Origin: Paenibacillus ottowii
Lineage (GTDB): Bacteria; Bacillota; Bacilli; Paenibacillales; Paenibacillaceae
NCBI RefSeq assembly: GCF_006874425.1
Contig: NZ_VIJZ01000008.1
Coordinates: forward strand, 1-64,000
Length of the DNA: 64,000 nt
Direction of reading: 5' to 3'
Shown: positions 27,397 through 36,720 of the stretch, piece after piece
Layout: each line of letters starts with the position of its first letter
Numbering within the stretch: position 1 is the first letter of the stretch
Program-made: the position numbers and the translations under genes
Notes under the pieces: model-generated
Database searches by the model: none
The model's input: only the letters and a program-made list of their open reading frames with translations
What the model was told of the DNA's origin: nothing

Positions 27397-28668
27397 TTAT
27401 ATAAATTCACTGAACATATTTTTTAAGCGTTCAATCAACCCCTGCTTTTGCTCGCCTTCCGCAACGGGACTGCTGCTCTTGGTTCGGTTAGTCGGCTTCT
27501 TGGTACTACTGCCACTGTTGCTAACACTAGTCGATCTCCCGCGATAGTAACGGATAGCATTATGCAAGATACCAACTCCGCTCGTATATCCCGGATCCCT
27601 TACACCGATAAAATCAGGTACAGCGATCCTTACAGAAGCGGCTAGTTCGCTTTGTGCCACCTGAAGTACACCAGGCATGGAGACGGTACCTCCGGTAAGT
27701 ATATAGCCCCCCGGAAGCTCTGTGTAACCCAAGCGCTTAACTTCCGCCTGAATGAGTTGGAAAATTTCCTGTACTCTCGGCTCGATAATAGCAGCCAAAT
27801 CCTGTTGGTTGAACTCCTTATCTACATTGCTGCCGATACGGGTAACCTTAAAGACAACATCGGCTGCTGCATCATCATACCAAGCGCAGCCGTATTTGAG
27901 TTTAACTTTTTCGGCTTGATCGGTAAGGGTTCTCAGTCCGTAGGCAATATCATTGGTTACAAATTCTCCGCCGATGGGGAGTGTTGATGTGGCTACAATC
28001 GTTCCTTCCTGGAAAATGGCCACATTCGTAGAACCTGCACCAATATCCACTAGCACGGAACCCATCACCTTTTCATCCTTCGAAAGAGACAACTGTCCAG
28101 CTCCAAGGGGCAGTAAGACGAGATCTTTAATCCTTAAGCCGGCTTTCTCAACGCAGCGCAACAGATTATGTATTGGGGTCTTGCCTCCAGTAACAATCGT
28201 AGCCTCTACTTCGAGACGAACACCGATCATACCACGAGGGTCCTGAATTCCTTCAAGACCATCCACGACATACTGCTTGGCTACCACGTCAATAATTTCC
28301 CTCTCCGGTGGTACGGCGATTACTTCCGCTGCCTTCAGTACACGCTCAATGTCCTCTTCACCGATTTCGCGGTCCTCGTTGGATACGGCTACTACGCCAT
28401 GACTATTTTGCAGACCAATATGATTGCCTGAAATCCCCACATACACTTCTGTTATTTGAATACCAACCATGCGTTCTGCGTGATCCACGGCGTTACGGAT
28501 TGATTGCACGGTTTGATCAATGTCTACAATTGCACCTTTGCGAATCCCTTCCGAGTCGGCAGATCCAACTCCAATAATATTAAAGGTTCCATTATTCATT
28601 TCCCCAATAATAGCCCGAACTTTGGATGTACCGATGTCCAAACTAACAATGATGTCATTGTTGCTCAA
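27397..28668 (-). CDS. ftsA: Cell division actin-like ATPase FtsA
   Basis: Anchors FtsZ to the membrane. The TTG at 28668 (LSNNDIIVSLDIGTSKV) has GGAGGT 9 bases upstream and matches the usual N-terminus; ORF continues to 28692. Actin-like fold with DIGTSKVRAIIGEM (phosphate 1), the 1C subdomain following, DIGAGSTNVAIF (phosphate 2, near 205) and GGYILTGGTVSMPG (adenosine, near 328). A Ser/Thr-rich linker precedes the amphipathic tip IERLKNMFSEFI, the membrane anchor. Confidence 0.96.
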   Translation of the reverse strand: MSNNDIIVSLDIGTSKVRAIIGEMNNGTFNIIGVGSADSEGIRKGAIVDIDQTVQSIRNAVDHAERMVGIQITEVYVGISGNHIGLQNSHGVVAVSNEDREIGEEDIERVLKAAEVIAVPPEREIIDVVAKQYVVDGLEGIQDPRGMIGVRLEVEATIVTGGKTPIHNLLRCVEKAGLRIKDLVLLPLGAGQLSLSKDEKVMGSVLVDIGAGSTNVAIFQEGTIVATSTLPIGGEFVTNDIAYGLRTLTDQAEKVKLKYGCAWYDDAAADVVFKVTRIGSNVDKEFNQQDLAAIIEPRVQEIFQLIQAEVKRLGYTELPGGYILTGGTVSMPGVLQVAQSELAASVRIAVPDFIGVRDPGYTSGVGILHNAIRYYRGRSTSVSNSGSSTKKPTNRTKSSSPVAEGEQKQGLIERLKNMFSEFI

Positions 28669-28726
28669 GTCTGTGGCACCTCCTGACTCCAAAATGAATT
28701 TCGTTCTTTAAACACACTCTGTACAT

Positions 28727-28753
28727 ATTCAACATACTCCATGCTTTCCCTCT
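28727..28753 (-). promoter_or_regulatory. Candidate SigH promoter of ftsAZ
   Basis: Minus-strand AGAGGGAAA (28745-28753), an 11-base spacer and GTTGAAT (28727-28733). This fits the SigH pattern RnAGGAwwW-N11-12-RnnGAAT with one mismatch. The ftsAZ P2 promoter of B. subtilis is also SigH-dependent, so position and sequence agree. It lies 59 bases before the ftsA start. Confidence 0.6.
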
Positions 28754-28867
28754 TTTTTCTACAAATTTTTTAGAAGCCAATTTATGGTTGCAGTCACATA
28801 AAAATTTGAAGAAAAAAGAAGGAGGCAAGTCTATTACCCATAAAATCAATTCTAGCATTTTTTCACA

Positions 28868-29632
28868 TCACTGAGTAGTATCTTTTTCTTGGCTCTCTTC
28901 GCTCGTATCTGGTTTGAAGGGAACGTAGGAATCCGCCTCCAGCATTGTGATCACACCAGGATCTTCTGTTTCTAGTACCTGGTTCAAATAGCTAATTTTA
29001 GAGTTCAACAGCGAAACGGTTGTAATAACTTCAAACTGGGAACGCGTGTACATTTTTATACGGTCTGGAAAAGACGGAATTGGTGCAGGTATGATTTCCG
29101 AGATATCAGCTGTCCATTCTCCCGGAATGCGTGATAATGCATCACACAGCTTCGCTTTGTAGGGATCATCTGATTTCCATTTAGTCAAAATAGGCTTCTC
29201 GACCGCGATCCCACTGCTTCCCACACCCACGCTTGTCCCATTCGCTAGAATAGCACGCAGGCTCCCGTCACTTTGCAATTCGTAAGCTACCGTAGCAAAC
29301 TCTTTAATGTGAATCGTAATGATACCTGGAAACTGCTTGTCCACTGTGACTTGCTGAATCGACTGAATTTCCCGCAGCTTCTCAGAGACGTCGGATGCAC
29401 TGACTCCGAAATATTGATCTCCGACAGCCAGACCACTTCGATTGAGAAGTTGCTCCCGGGTCGAAAATACATTACCATCAAAACGAATTTCAGAAACCTT
29501 ACTCAACGAAGAACGGAAAAAGAGAACAGCGAGCAGGACAATAAACAACAAAATGAGAAGAATAGCAATCTTCCGGCTTGTTCTTTTTTTCGTTCTGTTC
29601 TTTTTAAGAACAGGTATTTGAGCATTTGGCAT
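28868..29632 (-). CDS. divIB: Cell division protein DivIB (FtsQ)
   Basis: Bitopic division protein linking the early and late divisome. The start at 29632 has GGAGAGAAG upstream and gives 254 residues. A basic cytoplasmic segment (KKNRTKKRTSRK), one membrane helix near 24-45 (ILLILLFIVLLAVLFF), then a POTRA domain (VSEIRFDGNVFSTREQLL) and a beta-domain. The acidic Asp/Glu-rich C-terminus (KPDTSEESQEKD) is variable. Followed by a 199-base gap (to 28669) holding the ftsAZ promoter; ylxW/ylxX/sbp, found here in B. subtilis, are absent. Confidence 0.93.
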   Translation of the reverse strand: MPNAQIPVLKKNRTKKRTSRKIAILLILLFIVLLAVLFFRSSLSKVSEIRFDGNVFSTREQLLNRSGLAVGDQYFGVSASDVSEKLREIQSIQQVTVDKQFPGIITIHIKEFATVAYELQSDGSLRAILANGTSVGVGSSGIAVEKPILTKWKSDDPYKAKLCDALSRIPGEWTADISEIIPAPIPSFPDRIKMYTRSQFEVITTVSLLNSKISYLNQVLETEDPGVITMLEADSYVPFKPDTSEESQEKDTTQ

Positions 29633-29656
29633 AGCTTCTCTCCACAAAAGCCCTTT

Positions 29657-29678
29657 GTCCCCCCGTTAACGGAGGGAC
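29657..29678 (-). other. Intercistronic hairpin between murA and divIB
   Basis: GTCCCCCCG and CGGAGGGAC (one G-T pair in the transcript) form a 9 bp stem with a TTAA loop. No long T-run follows, so it may moderate rather than end transcription into divIB. Confidence 0.5.
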
Positions 29679-29688
29679 ACTGTAGGCA

Positions 29689-30972
29689 TTAATTTACGAA
29701 ATCCAGTTGCTCGGGCACCGGAGACTGACGACTCATTTGCGCACCCAATCCCTGGAAAAGACGTTCGATCCGGTCATACCCTCTGTCAATGTGGTGAACC
29801 TGCTCAACAATGGTACGTCCTTGAGCGGCTAGACCGGCTATAACCAGTGCAGCCCCTGCCCGCAGATCGGTAGCTTCTACTGTAGCCCCGTACAGACGAG
29901 AAACCCCTCTTATAAAAGCAGCATTCGCATCGACCGTAATATCAGCACCCATTACATTCAGTTCATCCACATGCTTAAATCGGCTTTCGAAGACTGTCTC
30001 TTTCATCACACTAAAGCCATCCGCCAAAGAAAGCAGGACCATGACCTGAGACTGCAAATCCGTCGGAAATGACGGGTAAGGAGAGGTGACGATCCTCTCT
30101 ACCGCTTTGGGACGGCTCATACAACTTACGGTCATTATATCATTCAGGATGCCGATTTGAACACCAGCCCGCCTGAGGACGTGAATCAGAGCAGACAAGT
30201 GGGAGGGGTTGCAGTGTGTCAACGACACACTACCTCGTGTAGCAGCGGCTGCGATCATAACCGTTCCAGCTACTATGCGGTCAGGAATGACCTCATACGT
30301 ACATGGATTGAGTTGACTGACCCCCGTGATTGTAATGGTGTCTGTTCCGGCACCGATAATGCGGGCTCCCATGGCATTCAGAAAGTTTTGAAGATCCTGA
30401 ATCTCCGGCTCCCTCGCTGCATTGGTAATTGTTGTTCGTCCTTCGGCCAGCGCCGCAGCCATCATAATATTTTCCGTTGCTCCTACGCTCGGAAAATCCA
30501 TGTGGATGTCTGAGCCGATCAGCTTGCGTGCTCGAAACATAATTTGCTCGTCTTTCTCCTCAATCTCTGCCCCAAGGGCTTTTAAGCCCTCCAGGTGTAG
30601 ATCAATTTTGCGCTCGCCGATCGCGCAGCCTCCGGGCTGGTAAATGGAAACTTCTCCATATCTGGCGAGCAACGGTCCCATAAGAAAGATAGATGACCGC
30701 ATTTGCTTCATCAAATCCTCAGGAATTTGGAACGTTCGGACGGACGATGTATCCACATATACCGTTTCCTCTTCATGTCGGCATGTGCAACCAAGTCTTT
30801 CTAGAATACGCAGCATGACCTTAATGTCTAAAAGATGGGGGACATTCCGAATTTCCACCTTGCCTTGGGCAAGTAAACTTGCTGCAAGAATAGGTAGTGC
30901 CGCATTTTTTGCCCCATGGATACGTATGGTGCCTGACAGGGGACGGCCTCCCTCAATCACCAATTTGTCCAA
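29689..30972 (-). CDS. murA: UDP-N-acetylglucosamine 1-carboxyvinyltransferase
   Basis: Transfers enolpyruvate from PEP to UDP-GlcNAc, the first committed step of peptidoglycan synthesis and the target of fosfomycin. The TTG at 30972 (MDKLVIEGG) has GGAGGTGATACA upstream and gives 427 residues. KNAALPILAA lies near 22 and the catalytic Cys is in QPGGCAIGERK (near 115); C-terminal RAGAALVIAGLAA is conserved. Firmicutes often have two murA; this one lies inside the dcw cluster between divIB and murB, where B. subtilis has none. Confidence 0.95.
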   Translation of the reverse strand: MDKLVIEGGRPLSGTIRIHGAKNAALPILAASLLAQGKVEIRNVPHLLDIKVMLRILERLGCTCRHEEETVYVDTSSVRTFQIPEDLMKQMRSSIFLMGPLLARYGEVSIYQPGGCAIGERKIDLHLEGLKALGAEIEEKDEQIMFRARKLIGSDIHMDFPSVGATENIMMAAALAEGRTTITNAAREPEIQDLQNFLNAMGARIIGAGTDTITITGVSQLNPCTYEVIPDRIVAGTVMIAAAATRGSVSLTHCNPSHLSALIHVLRRAGVQIGILNDIMTVSCMSRPKAVERIVTSPYPSFPTDLQSQVMVLLSLADGFSVMKETVFESRFKHVDELNVMGADITVDANAAFIRGVSRLYGATVEATDLRAGAALVIAGLAAQGRTIVEQVHHIDRGYDRIERLFQGLGAQMSRQSPVPEQLDFVN

Positions 30973-30988
30973 TGTATCACCTCCGAGT

Positions 30989-31894
30989 TTACCGCTCACC
31001 CACTACGAAAACCTCCGGAACTAGCTTGATGCCGGTTTGAGATGATATTGTACTTTGAATATGCTTCATTAGGGTAAGCACGTCCTCTGCTGTCGCTTGA
31101 CCGGTATTTACAATGAAATTAGCATGCTGTACAGATACCTCAGCGCCTCCTGCCTTCAAGCCTTTGAGACCTGCGCTTTCAATAAGCCGGGCAGCATAGT
31201 CTCCAGGTGGATTACGGAACACGCTTCCTGCACAAGCTAACTGTAGCGGCTGGGTCAGCCTACGGCGGTCTTTAAAAGCCGCAAGTGCTGCTGAGATTTC
31301 CTCTCGGTCCCCCCGCTTCATCTGGAACACTGCCTCTGTCACCATTCCACGTTGCTCATGCAGCACGGAGTGACGATAGCTAAATTGCATATCCTCGGCA
31401 TTGTACACAGCCAATTCCCCTGTATCCAGCACAATCTCAGCGGACTGGAATATTTGTGACACATCAGACCCGTGGGCACCGGCGTTCATGTAAACAGCCC
31501 CACCGACCGATCCTGGGATACCACCAGCAAATTCAAGGCCCGACAGCCCCTGCTTGCTAGCCATAACACACAGTTTGACCAGTGAAACGCCTCCACCAGC
31601 AACGATCTGTTCATCTTCGAAACGAACATAATCAAATCCTGGTCCCAGCTTGATCACCAGTCCCCGAATCCCTTTGTCAGAGACGAGCATGTTAGAACCC
31701 CGCCCCAACTGCATCCAGGGAATTGCGTGCTCGCTAGCCAGCTTCAAAAGCCTTGCCAACTGCTCTTTGGTATCCGGGATCACAAGCGCATCCGCAGGGC
31801 CTCCAATCTTCCACGTCGTATATTTGGACAGCGGCTCATGCTCCAGCACTTTTCCGATATCATGCTCCGCTAATAATGGCATCCATTGCTGCAT
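30989..31894 (-). CDS. murB: UDP-N-acetylenolpyruvoylglucosamine reductase
   Basis: FAD enzyme that reduces the MurA product to UDP-MurNAc with NADPH. The start at 31894 (MQQWMPLLAEHD) has AAGGAGG 9 bases upstream and gives 301 residues; an open upstream extension is rejected. The FAD-binding block has YTTWKIGGPAD and LGRGSNMLVSD, GGIPGSVGGAVYMNAGAHG (near 133-150) and the catalytic Ser in CAGSVFRNPPG (near 230). This is type II MurB as in Bacillales. Confidence 0.96.
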   Translation of the reverse strand: MQQWMPLLAEHDIGKVLEHEPLSKYTTWKIGGPADALVIPDTKEQLARLLKLASEHAIPWMQLGRGSNMLVSDKGIRGLVIKLGPGFDYVRFEDEQIVAGGGVSLVKLCVMASKQGLSGLEFAGGIPGSVGGAVYMNAGAHGSDVSQIFQSAEIVLDTGELAVYNAEDMQFSYRHSVLHEQRGMVTEAVFQMKRGDREEISAALAAFKDRRRLTQPLQLACAGSVFRNPPGDYAARLIESAGLKGLKAGGAEVSVQHANFIVNTGQATAEDVLTLMKHIQSTISSQTGIKLVPEVFVVGER

Positions 31895-32040
31895 TGTACT
31901 GAAACCTCCTTGTTGCTTGCCCCGCACAGTTATAAGGCTCTCACCTGACAACCGGCAGCCTGGGTGATGGTCACAATCTATAGGGTATCCTATGTAAATA
32001 CCGTCCGGTGTGTGACAACCGCCCAAATCTGCGCTGCGGA

Positions 32041-33150
32041 CTACCTTTTATGGGCAAGACGCTCCATTTCTTTTACTAAAATATTTGCTGAGTCAGGTTT
32101 GCCAAGCGCAGATGCCAACTCCGCCATTCGGCTCCGTCTTGCCTCATCCTTCATAATTTCCGCTATAGATTGAAACAAAGCCGGGCCACTTAATTCCTTT
32201 TCTGTGATCATGACCGAAGCCCCTGCCTTTTCAAGTGTACGAGCATTAGCTTCCTGATGGTTATTCGTCACATTGGGTGATGGAATCAAAATGGACGGAA
32301 TGCCCAATGAGGTAATCTCTGCCAAGAAGGACGCCCCAGCGCGATTAACGATTAAAGAGGTACAAGCCAGCACCTCGGGCATATTGTGAATATAGGGAAG
32401 CACATGTAAATGATTGGGCAATGAGCCGATCTGATTTCGGATGCTTTCCAGCGTTTGCTCATAATAAGATTCGCCAGTTACATATACAAAATGGACGTCT
32501 TTCAGTTGCGAAAGTTGCGGCACCATTGCAATCATGGCATCATTAATGGCCTTCGCCCCTCTGCTGCCGCCAACTACCAGGACAACCGAGCTATTCATCG
32601 GAACCCCTATAGTAGCAAATCCCCGATCCCGGTTAGCCAAACGAACTGTTGTAGCACGCGGATTCCCAGTGTATAGTACATTTTTAGCTTTGGGAAAAGC
32701 CCCTTCCGAGCCTTCAAAGCTAACAGCCACTGTATCCACATAGCGACTCAGAAATGCATTGGTCAGCCCAGGAATCGCATTTTGTTCATGAATTATGCTA
32801 GGTATTCCCAACTTGGAAGCTGCATAGACGACAGGGCCGCATACATATCCCCCTGTCCCAATAACGATATCTGGCTTAAATTTCTTTAATAATGCTTTGG
32901 ACCTGCGAACTCCTTTGAAAAAGCGCATGATCGTTTTTATATTTTCCACAGACAAGCTGCGACGAAATCCTGTGATATCAATAGCTTCAAACGGGATTTT
33001 TTCCTGAGGAACCAATTTACTTTCAAGTCCTCGTTGACCGCCAATGTATAAAAATTCAGCGTCTGGATCTATTTCTTCGCACTGTCTGGCTACGGCCAAT
33101 GCTGGATAAATATGCCCTCCAGTACCGCCGCCGCTCAACACGACGCGCAT
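32041..33150 (-). CDS. murG: Lipid II-forming GlcNAc transferase MurG
   Basis: Membrane-associated glycosyltransferase that adds GlcNAc to lipid I on the cytoplasmic face. At 369 residues, with SGGGTGGHIYPALA near 5-18, GTGGYVCGPV near 95-104, VGGSRGAKAIND near 188 and the donor-site RAGASFLAEITSLGIPSILIP near 264-284. GAGGTGAACG precedes the ATG. It follows spoVE by a few bases. Confidence 0.97.
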   Translation of the reverse strand: MRVVLSGGGTGGHIYPALAVARQCEEIDPDAEFLYIGGQRGLESKLVPQEKIPFEAIDITGFRRSLSVENIKTIMRFFKGVRRSKALLKKFKPDIVIGTGGYVCGPVVYAASKLGIPSIIHEQNAIPGLTNAFLSRYVDTVAVSFEGSEGAFPKAKNVLYTGNPRATTVRLANRDRGFATIGVPMNSSVVLVVGGSRGAKAINDAMIAMVPQLSQLKDVHFVYVTGESYYEQTLESIRNQIGSLPNHLHVLPYIHNMPEVLACTSLIVNRAGASFLAEITSLGIPSILIPSPNVTNNHQEANARTLEKAGASVMITEKELSGPALFQSIAEIMKDEARRSRMAELASALGKPDSANILVKEMERLAHKR

Positions 33151-33156
33151 AAACGT

Positions 33157-34254
33157 TCACCTCGCATAACGTGATAAATTCAATAAAATGCCCAAAGCAG
33201 TTAGCATTAAGGTCAATGAAGAACCTCCATAGCTGATTAAGGGCAGTGTTATTCCTGTTACCGGCATTAGTCCGATAACAACACCAATATTAATAACGAC
33301 CTGTACCGCAACCATCCCGACAATTCCCACCGCAAGCAAACTGCCATAGGTATCCGGAATGGTTATAGCGACACGCATCCCTCTCCAAACAAGGACCAAA
33401 AAAAGCCCCAGCACGGTCATTCCGCCGATAAAACCAAGCTCCTCCGCCAATATGGAAAAAATAAAATCCGTCTGTGGTTCAGGAACGTAGCTGTATTTTT
33501 GCCGGCTCATACCGAGCCCCAGGCCGGCCAATCCACCAGGACCAATAGCATATAGCGACTGAATTATTTGATAACCCGCACCAAGCGGATCTGACCAAGG
33601 GTCCAAAAACGCAGTAATACGCTGGAGCCGATAAGGGGCAGCTGCAATCAGTGCAGCAAACCCCGCTGCCCCCGACAAGGCCAGTAGACCAAGATGCTTC
33701 ATACGTGCGCCTGCGGTAAATACGATCAGCATGGATGCTCCCATCATTACCGTGCCTGTGCCCAAGTCAGGCTGGAGCATAATAAGCCCAAAAGCCAGCC
33801 CCATCAGCCCAAGCGGGGGCAACAGGCCACGCGTAAAAGAGCTAATATCATAGTCAGGACGACTGAGCCATTGAGATAGAAATAGAATCATGCCTAGCTT
33901 CATAAACTCGGAAGGCTGAATGCCAAAAGAGCTAATACCGAGCCAGCTTCGTGCCCCGCCTCTTACTACACCAATGCCTGGAATTAAAACGGCGACCAGT
34001 AGCGCCAAACAGATCAACAATACGACCTTGGCATATTTCTGCCAAATCCGATAGTCCGTTCTGGCAGTAAAGTACATGGCTACAAGGCCAAGCCCCGCAA
34101 ACAGCAATTGCCGTTTAACAAAATAGTAGGAGTCCCCGTACTCGTGAAAAGCGAGGACGGCGCCCGCGCTGTATACCATAACCATGCCGATGGCTAACAA
34201 GCTTACAATACAGACGAAAAGCCATATATCTGGCGCCGGACGAGATTGTTTCAT
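33157..34254 (-). CDS. spoVE: SEDS-family peptidoglycan polymerase SpoVE/FtsW
   Basis: Polytopic glycosyltransferase of the FtsW/RodA/SpoVE family that polymerises lipid II with a partner PBP. Ten hydrophobic segments across 365 residues. Family signatures SWLGISSFGIQPSEFMKLG (catalytic-loop region near 105-123), PEPQTDFIFSILAEELGFIG near 253-272 and the C-terminal GGSSLTLML. In B. subtilis this position (murD-spoVE-murG) holds spoVE, which works with SpoVD in spore cortex; a divisional FtsW is usually encoded elsewhere. Which role this copy has is not decided by sequence. Confidence 0.93.
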   Translation of the reverse strand: MKQSRPAPDIWLFVCIVSLLAIGMVMVYSAGAVLAFHEYGDSYYFVKRQLLFAGLGLVAMYFTARTDYRIWQKYAKVVLLICLALLVAVLIPGIGVVRGGARSWLGISSFGIQPSEFMKLGMILFLSQWLSRPDYDISSFTRGLLPPLGLMGLAFGLIMLQPDLGTGTVMMGASMLIVFTAGARMKHLGLLALSGAAGFAALIAAAPYRLQRITAFLDPWSDPLGAGYQIIQSLYAIGPGGLAGLGLGMSRQKYSYVPEPQTDFIFSILAEELGFIGGMTVLGLFLVLVWRGMRVAITIPDTYGSLLAVGIVGMVAVQVVINIGVVIGLMPVTGITLPLISYGGSSLTLMLTALGILLNLSRYAR

Positions 34255-34303
34255 CAGGAGGCCACCCCTTGCATAAAAGTAGGGGCTTATCCAACCCCCC
34301 TAC

Positions 34304-35725
34304 TTACAATTTATGCGCCGCCTCTTTAAAAATACGTCCACGCTCTTCATAGGATTGGAACATATCCCAACTTGCACAGGCAGGTGAGAGTAATACCACG
34401 TCTCCCGTCTCAGCAAGTTCAGCTGCCTTGTATACAGCCTCCACGAGCGTAGCGGCGGCATCCTCCCCATTATCGACGACCTTGACATGCTCTATTCCAG
34501 CCTGGCGGGCCCGATCTGCCAGCTTATGCCGTGTCTCACCCAAGAGCACAACGGCTTTCACACCTTCCTGCAAGGACGGTACAAGCTCCGCATAATCAGA
34601 GCCACGATCCAATCCTCCGGCAATGAGTACAATGGGCTCCTTAAAGGAAGATAAGGCCATCATGGTCGCTTTGGAATTGGTTGCTTTGGAATTGTTGTAA
34701 TAAGCCACTCCAGCGTGTTCTAAAACATATTCAAGCCGATGTTCTACGCCGCGAAAAGCACTTAGAGGTTCCGCTAGTTTTGCTGGTTCTGCGCCTGCGG
34801 CAATGGCGATTGCACAAGCAGCCAGAGCATTTTCTACGTTAAAACGACCCGGTAAACCAATATCGCTGACGCCTATAATGGGATGCAGTACCCCATTGCC
34901 ATCACGATAAACGATATTTCTTTCAATATCATCCGTCACATCCGGTATGTATGGCGGGTCAGCGAACAACCCTTCCTGCAAACGTTCCGTCATGGAGAAA
35001 GGAAGTAGCTTTGCTTGAATATAGGGCACAAGCTCTCGACAGACGGGATCATCCCAGTTCACCACAGCAGTATCTGCCGCTGTTTGATTGGCGAAAAGAC
35101 GTGCCTTGGAGGCAATGTAGTCCTCCATGCCTCCGTGGTAGTCCAAATGGGTCTCAGCTACATTGAGCAAGCAGGCTACAGCGGGTTTGAAGTCCTTTGT
35201 TCCTTTTAACTGAAAGCTGCTCAGCTCCACAACCATCCACTCGTCCGACTTGGCGTCCACAGCCGCCTCACATAATGGCGTACCGATATTACCAGCCACA
35301 ATCGGATTCATACCGGATGCCTCCAACAACTTGCCCACCCAAGTAGTCGTAGTCGTCTTTCCGTTGGAGCCCGTAATTCCGATGATCGGAGCTTTACATA
35401 GATGGTAGGCGACTTCAACTTCGGTCACAACCTCAATGCCGAGCTCGACAGCTTTCTGTACGGGAGGAGCTGTGTAAGGAATTCCTGGATTTTTGACAAC
35501 CAGCTTCACTCCAGGATGAATCAGCCCTTCCGGGTGCCCCCCGCATAAAACGGAAATTCCCAAAGCCTCTAATTCAGAAGCTTCGGGACATTGTTCCCTA
35601 TCTTTTTTATCATTAACTATGAGCTTGGCACCGGCCTGGTGCAGCACCTTGGCAACTTGTACGCCGCTTTTGGCCAGACCGATAATGACAACTTCCTGAT
35701 CTCGGTATGCGTCTGGATGATTCAT
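34304..35725 (-). CDS. murD: UDP-MurNAc-L-alanine:D-glutamate ligase
   Basis: Adds D-Glu to UDP-MurNAc-L-Ala. The start at 35725 (MNHPDAYRDQEVV) has AAGGGG upstream and gives 473 residues; an 11-residue extension into mraY is unlikely. N-terminal Rossmann IIGLAKSGVQVAKV; central ATPase IIGITGSNGKTTTTTW; C-terminal ligase domain with NNSKATNSKATMMAL. It starts about 5 bases after the mraY stop. Confidence 0.97.
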   Translation of the reverse strand: MNHPDAYRDQEVVIIGLAKSGVQVAKVLHQAGAKLIVNDKKDREQCPEASELEALGISVLCGGHPEGLIHPGVKLVVKNPGIPYTAPPVQKAVELGIEVVTEVEVAYHLCKAPIIGITGSNGKTTTTTWVGKLLEASGMNPIVAGNIGTPLCEAAVDAKSDEWMVVELSSFQLKGTKDFKPAVACLLNVAETHLDYHGGMEDYIASKARLFANQTAADTAVVNWDDPVCRELVPYIQAKLLPFSMTERLQEGLFADPPYIPDVTDDIERNIVYRDGNGVLHPIIGVSDIGLPGRFNVENALAACAIAIAAGAEPAKLAEPLSAFRGVEHRLEYVLEHAGVAYYNNSKATNSKATMMALSSFKEPIVLIAGGLDRGSDYAELVPSLQEGVKAVVLLGETRHKLADRARQAGIEHVKVVDNGEDAAATLVEAVYKAAELAETGDVVLLSPACASWDMFQSYEERGRIFKEAAHKL

Positions 35726-35729
35726 TTGT

Positions 35730-36698
35730 CTACAACCCCTTGTTGAGATAAAGTCCAAGTCCTGCCAACAGCAGTCCTACAGCCCAGAATGTAATAACTA
35801 CGCGCCATTCGGACCAGCCGGACAGCTCGAAATGATGATGAATCGGGCTCATTTTGAAAATACGTTTGCCACGTGTTTTAAAGGAGGCTACCTGCAAGAC
35901 CACGGACAACATTTCGATTACAAATACACCACCGATAATGATGAACAAAATTTCGCTTTTTGTAACGATGGCAATGGCACCTATGGCGCCGCCGATTCCC
36001 AGCGAGCCGGTGTCACCCATAAATACTTTGGCAGGATGAGCGTTATATACGAGAAAACCAAGTACAGCGCCAATCATGGCCGCTGCGCAAACGGCAGCCG
36101 GAAGCGAGGTTGCTTGAATTGCCACAACAGCATAAGCAGCAAATGCAATCGCACTTGTACCGGACAGCAGCCCGTCCAGCCCATCTGTAAAATTGACTGC
36201 GTTGCTAATCGCCAGCATCATGATAATAATGAACGGATAATAAAACCAACCGCCCCAATCAAATGACCATGATGTGCCCGGGATGCCGATTGCTGTGCTG
36301 TGATCATTGCTAATCAGAAGCCAGCTCATAATCGCTCCAAACAATAACTGCCCGAACAGCTTTTGACGCGCCGTTAGACCAAGCGAGCGTTTAAATACGA
36401 TTTTGATATAGTCGTCCAGAAAGCCGATTAGTCCAAAACCGAGTGTAGCAACCAGCAGAACGTAAAAGTCCGTATTTTTGATAGCTGAGAACTTAAGAAA
36501 GGTCAGCGTAAAAGCCAGCAGAATTACGATACCACCCATTGTAGGCGTACCTATTTTTTTAAGATGGCTTTGCGGCCCGTCATCCCGGACCTGCTGGCCG
36601 AATTTCATTCGCCGCAGCAGCGGAATGAGCAATGGAGCGGCAATGACCGCCAGTATAAACGATACGACGATCGTCAGCAGTAATAATTGAATATCCAT
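35730..36698 (-). CDS. mraY: Phospho-N-acetylmuramoyl-pentapeptide transferase
   Basis: Integral membrane enzyme forming lipid I from UDP-MurNAc-pentapeptide and undecaprenyl phosphate. The 322-residue protein has about ten hydrophobic helices. Catalytic aspartates lie in GFLDDYIK (near 92-95), NFTDGLDGL (near 170-175) and VFMGDTGSLG (near 226-230), and MSPIHHHFEL follows. Downstream of murF by 22 bases. Confidence 0.98.
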   Translation of the reverse strand: MDIQLLLLTIVVSFILAVIAAPLLIPLLRRMKFGQQVRDDGPQSHLKKIGTPTMGGIVILLAFTLTFLKFSAIKNTDFYVLLVATLGFGLIGFLDDYIKIVFKRSLGLTARQKLFGQLLFGAIMSWLLISNDHSTAIGIPGTSWSFDWGGWFYYPFIIIMMLAISNAVNFTDGLDGLLSGTSAIAFAAYAVVAIQATSLPAAVCAAAMIGAVLGFLVYNAHPAKVFMGDTGSLGIGGAIGAIAIVTKSEILFIIIGGVFVIEMLSVVLQVASFKTRGKRIFKMSPIHHHFELSGWSEWRVVITFWAVGLLLAGLGLYLNKGL

Positions 36699-36720
36699 GG
36701 GAGTCTCCCTCTCGTCAACA

